A program made the translations under genes and the position numbers. 18,290 nt of DNA from Lachnospiraceae bacterium. GTDB taxonomy: Bacteria > Bacillota > Clostridia > Lachnospirales > Lachnospiraceae. Location: assembly GCA_016301965.1 (NCBI GenBank), contig JAEDOO010000024.1, positions 1 through 18,290 of the forward strand, in the 5' to 3' direction. Under the pieces are notes generated by a model. That model searched no databases, had not been told where the DNA came from, and saw nothing but the letters and a program-made list of their open reading frames with translations. How positions within the stretch are numbered: the stretch's first letter is position 1; each line of letters begins with the position of its first letter. Positions 16,424-18,290 of this stretch are shown one piece after another.

Positions 16424-17361
16424 TCCTTAGTCACCCCCAGACGGATCCGGGGATCCAGATGATGATACAAAAGATCCGTGATCAGATTGACAAGAACATA
16501 GATGATCGCCATCCACATCACATAAGCCTGAATCAGCGGATAGTCTCGCATATTGATCGCGTCTACCGCAAGTTTTCCGACACCGTCCCACATGAAAATG
16601 CTTTCTATGATCGCTGTACCGCCAAGAAGACTTCCTATAGAAAGTGCCAGTAAGGTAATGATCGTCAGTAAAGATGATCTCATCACATTTTTCCAAAGGA
16701 TGACGCTGTCACGCACACCTCTGGCTTTTGCGCCCTGCACGTAATCCTTGTTTAACTCCTCAAGCACCGTCGCCCGAACCTGACGCATATATTTGGCAGA
16801 CATGGAGATGGCCAGAGTCAGCGTCGGCATCAGCGCACTCCTGATATTTACACCTGTGGAGATGACCGGTAAAAGTCCAAGCTTTATACTCAAAATCTGC
16901 ATCAGCAGCATACCCACGAAAAAGTTTGGCATGGCATTGCCGATAAAACTGCAGAATCGAAGCATCACATCAATGATCTTATCATGCCGTACCGCAGCCA
17001 GTATGCCCAGCGGAACGGAGATCAACACCGTCATAAAGATCGACATTGCCGCAAGCAGCAGGGTTGCGGGAAGCTTCGAGAGAAACGTCTGAAATACTGC
17101 CTCACCGGTAACATAGCTCTTTCCCATATCACCTCTCAAAAGACCGCCAAACCACCTTACATACTGCACAAGAAACGGCTGATCAAGTCCAAGCTCTGCC
17201 TTTTTTGCATCAATTATCTCCTGAGATACTTCTGTTCCCCTGTTTGCATACATTTCATTCACCGCATCGCTTCCGGCAACTCTCATCATGGCGAACGACA
17301 AAAAGGTGATGCCGATCAGGATCGGTATCAGCTGCAGGATCCTTTTGTATACATAATTCAT
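16420..17361 (-). CDS. ABC importer permease, DppB/NikB-like, second importer
   Basis: This 313-residue permease begins with a membrane segment (about 8-28), then a DAVNEMY-containing outside loop and GDMGKSYVTGEAV, both expected in the DppB/NikB family. The ATPase-contact loop is at ELNKDYVQGAKARGVRD and the C-terminus ends in a DPRIRLG motif. The ATG at 17361 lies 9 nt after the methyltransferase stop. Its ribosome binding site is weak and sits within the end of that gene, so the two are probably translated together. This direct coupling ties the methyltransferase to the importer. Confidence 0.92.
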   Translation of the reverse strand: MNYVYKRILQLIPILIGITFLSFAMMRVAGSDAVNEMYANRGTEVSQEIIDAKKAELGLDQPFLVQYVRWFGGLLRGDMGKSYVTGEAVFQTFLSKLPATLLLAAMSIFMTVLISVPLGILAAVRHDKIIDVMLRFCSFIGNAMPNFFVGMLLMQILSIKLGLLPVISTGVNIRSALMPTLTLAISMSAKYMRQVRATVLEELNKDYVQGAKARGVRDSVILWKNVMRSSLLTIITLLALSIGSLLGGTAIIESIFMWDGVGKLAVDAINMRDYPLIQAYVMWMAIIYVLVNLITDLLYHHLDPRIRLGVTKD

Positions 17362-17370
17362 ATTTTATTA

Positions 17371-18114
17371 TTACCTGATTCCCTTCAGCATAAATCCGGG
17401 TGTGGAAGCAAAGTTCACTTTTTCTTCTTCATCCAGCGTCTCCTGCCAGATCTCTGTATCCACATAAAGCTTTGTAAACCCGGCCTCCATCATCATCTGA
17501 AGATCCGCCTGCGGTCTTTTTACCTTACTCAGAATAAGACTGCGGCTGATCTCTTCCATTTTGTCGGCATCCTCATAACCGTTATAATCAAAACAGCCTG
17601 CCCGCTCTACATTCTCTCTGTCCTGTTGAAACTGTTTCGCCTTTTCTTCGTCATACAGATATTCATACCAGCCGGCATCAAAATTGAGCATTACGCCGCC
17701 TTTCTTTAACACCCTGCGCCATTCTTTGTAGGCTTTCTGCGGGTTTTCCAGATTCCAGGTCAGATTTCGGCTGATCACCACATCAAAAGTCTCATCCGCG
17801 AAGGTAAGTTTCTGGGCATCCATCTGCAGAAAACGAATGCTGTCACGATATGCACCTGCGTTTTTCTTTGCCTCTTCCAGCATCGCCGGTGTATAATCCA
17901 CCGCTGTAACTTCAAACCCCCGTTTTGCCAGGTTTATCGCAAAAAATCCCGGTCCGGTACCGATATCCAGTACCTTTATCCTCTCACCCTCAGGAAATTC
18001 GCGAAGTACGACCTTCATCCAACGTTTCTCACTGTCATCCGTGAATTGTCCGAAGGCATAAGAATCTGCCCGTTTTGTCCAATATTTCTGAATATTCTGT
18101 AATAATGCTGACAT
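17371..18114 (-). CDS. Class I SAM-dependent methyltransferase, first gene of the second importer operon
   Basis: This 247-residue protein has the Rossmann-fold methyltransferase signature: motif I VLDIGTGPGFFAINLA (48-63), the acidic end of strand 2 at D73, MDAQKLTFADETFDVVISRNLTW (98-120) and VLKKGGVML (135-143). It transfers a methyl group from S-adenosylmethionine to a small molecule or other acceptor; the acceptor cannot be read from sequence. The first residues (NIQKYWTKRADSYAFGQ) resemble UbiE/YcgJ-like enzymes. I start it at the ATG at 18114, where GGAG precedes it by about 7 nt; a further upstream in-frame codon at 18171 has no such site. It is 9 nt from permease B and preceded by a large palindrome. 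It may modify a ligand for the importer, or it may act on a precursor of a metal cofactor. Confidence 0.88.
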   Translation of the reverse strand: MSALLQNIQKYWTKRADSYAFGQFTDDSEKRWMKVVLREFPEGERIKVLDIGTGPGFFAINLAKRGFEVTAVDYTPAMLEEAKKNAGAYRDSIRFLQMDAQKLTFADETFDVVISRNLTWNLENPQKAYKEWRRVLKKGGVMLNFDAGWYEYLYDEEKAKQFQQDRENVERAGCFDYNGYEDADKMEEISRSLILSKVKRPQADLQMMMEAGFTKLYVDTEIWQETLDEEEKVNFASTPGFMLKGIR

Positions 18115-18133
18115 TGCTTTTCTCCATCGTATC

Positions 18134-18170
18134 TGTTCAGTGTCTTCACAAGTGTGTTTTGTTCTGAACA
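18134..18170. repeat. Inverted repeat in the methyltransferase leader
   Basis: TGTTCAG (18134-18140) and CTGAACA (18164-18170) are perfect 7-bp arms around a 23-nt spacer, just upstream of the start codon at 18114. A possible weak promoter lies further up on the minus strand (TTGTGA, 18-bp spacer, TATCTT, roughly 18231-18202). The element could be an mRNA stem near the ribosome binding site. Confidence 0.35.
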
Positions 18171-18241
18171 TCTACTTTCCATTCTGTTTTTTGCTGTTTA
18201 CAAGATAACATGCATGATATTTCCTTCACAAGCTCCCCTGG

Positions 18242-18282
18242 GGGATATTTTCTCATAACAAATTGTTATGGAAAAATATCCC
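18242..18282. promoter_or_regulatory. 41-bp near-perfect palindrome upstream of the methyltransferase-importer operon
   Basis: Two 20-bp arms, GGGATATTTTCTCATAACAA (18242-18261) and its partner at 18263-18282, pair with one mismatch and one G-T pair around a single central base. The core CATAACAAATTGTTATG is perfect. No T-run follows on either strand, which argues against a terminator. A 7-1-7 core is reminiscent of Fur-family operators in shape only. It could control the importer operon, or a gene beyond the window edge. Confidence 0.55.
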
Positions 18283-18290
18283 TCCCCCCA

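Noticed and set aside
18242..18282. The large palindrome as an intrinsic terminator
   Set aside because: No run of T residues follows the hairpin on either strand.
1..18290. CRISPR arrays, insertion sequences, tRNA or rRNA genes
   Set aside because: No regularly spaced repeats, transposase genes or RNA gene signatures were seen on either strand.

Overview
This window looks like chromosomal DNA from an anaerobic, Gram-positive Firmicute, most likely a gut Clostridia/Lachnospiraceae-type bacterium. The evidence is strong GGAGG-type ribosome binding sites, substrate-binding proteins made as lipoproteins, no outer-membrane components, T-run terminators, and Nik/Dpp-type ABC importers under an RNA switch. 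The genus is inferred, not shown. Every credible gene is on the minus strand, so transcription runs from the high coordinates to the low ones.

Region 1 (18290 to 12259) is one operon. It starts with a class I SAM-dependent methyltransferase, followed by a complete nickel/peptide-type (NikABCDE/DppABCDF-like) ABC importer in the order permease B, permease C, ATPase D, ATPase F, substrate-binding lipoprotein A. It is preceded by a near-perfect 41-bp palindrome at 18242-18282 and ends at an intrinsic terminator at 12255-12283.

Region 2 (12232 to 11695) is a leader. It holds an 18-bp perfect palindrome, a good sigma-A-type promoter (TAGACA, 17 bp, TATAAT), a clear cobalamin riboswitch aptamer, two intrinsic terminators in a row, and a further 9-bp-arm inverted repeat just ahead of the first gene.

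Region 3 (11694 to 1828) is the operon under that riboswitch. It encodes a second Nik/Dpp-like importer (A, B, C, D, F), a lipoprotein of the type 1 periplasmic-binding fold with no permease of its own, a MATE-family exporter, and a 597-residue fusion protein. The fusion joins a CbiK-type sirohydrochlorin cobaltochelatase to an AstE/AspA-type (M14-like) zinc deacylase and ends in a Cys/His-rich tail. A hairpin terminator closes the operon. Region 4 (1749 to 19) is an MsbA/LmrA-type ABC exporter half-transporter with its own strong ribosome binding site.

The simplest reading is a cobalt acquisition locus that is shut off when cobalamin is plentiful: the importer brings in cobalt, free or chelated, and the chelatase domain inserts it into the corrin precursor. 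The extra parts are not explained by standard cobalt uptake: a deacylase fused to the chelatase, a MATE exporter, an orphan binding lipoprotein, and next door a methyltransferase with a sister importer. Together they recall, in layout only, the metallophore systems in which a Nik/Opp-type importer is paired with a small-molecule exporter. The fusion protein and this gene set are the most promising lead for an undescribed system.
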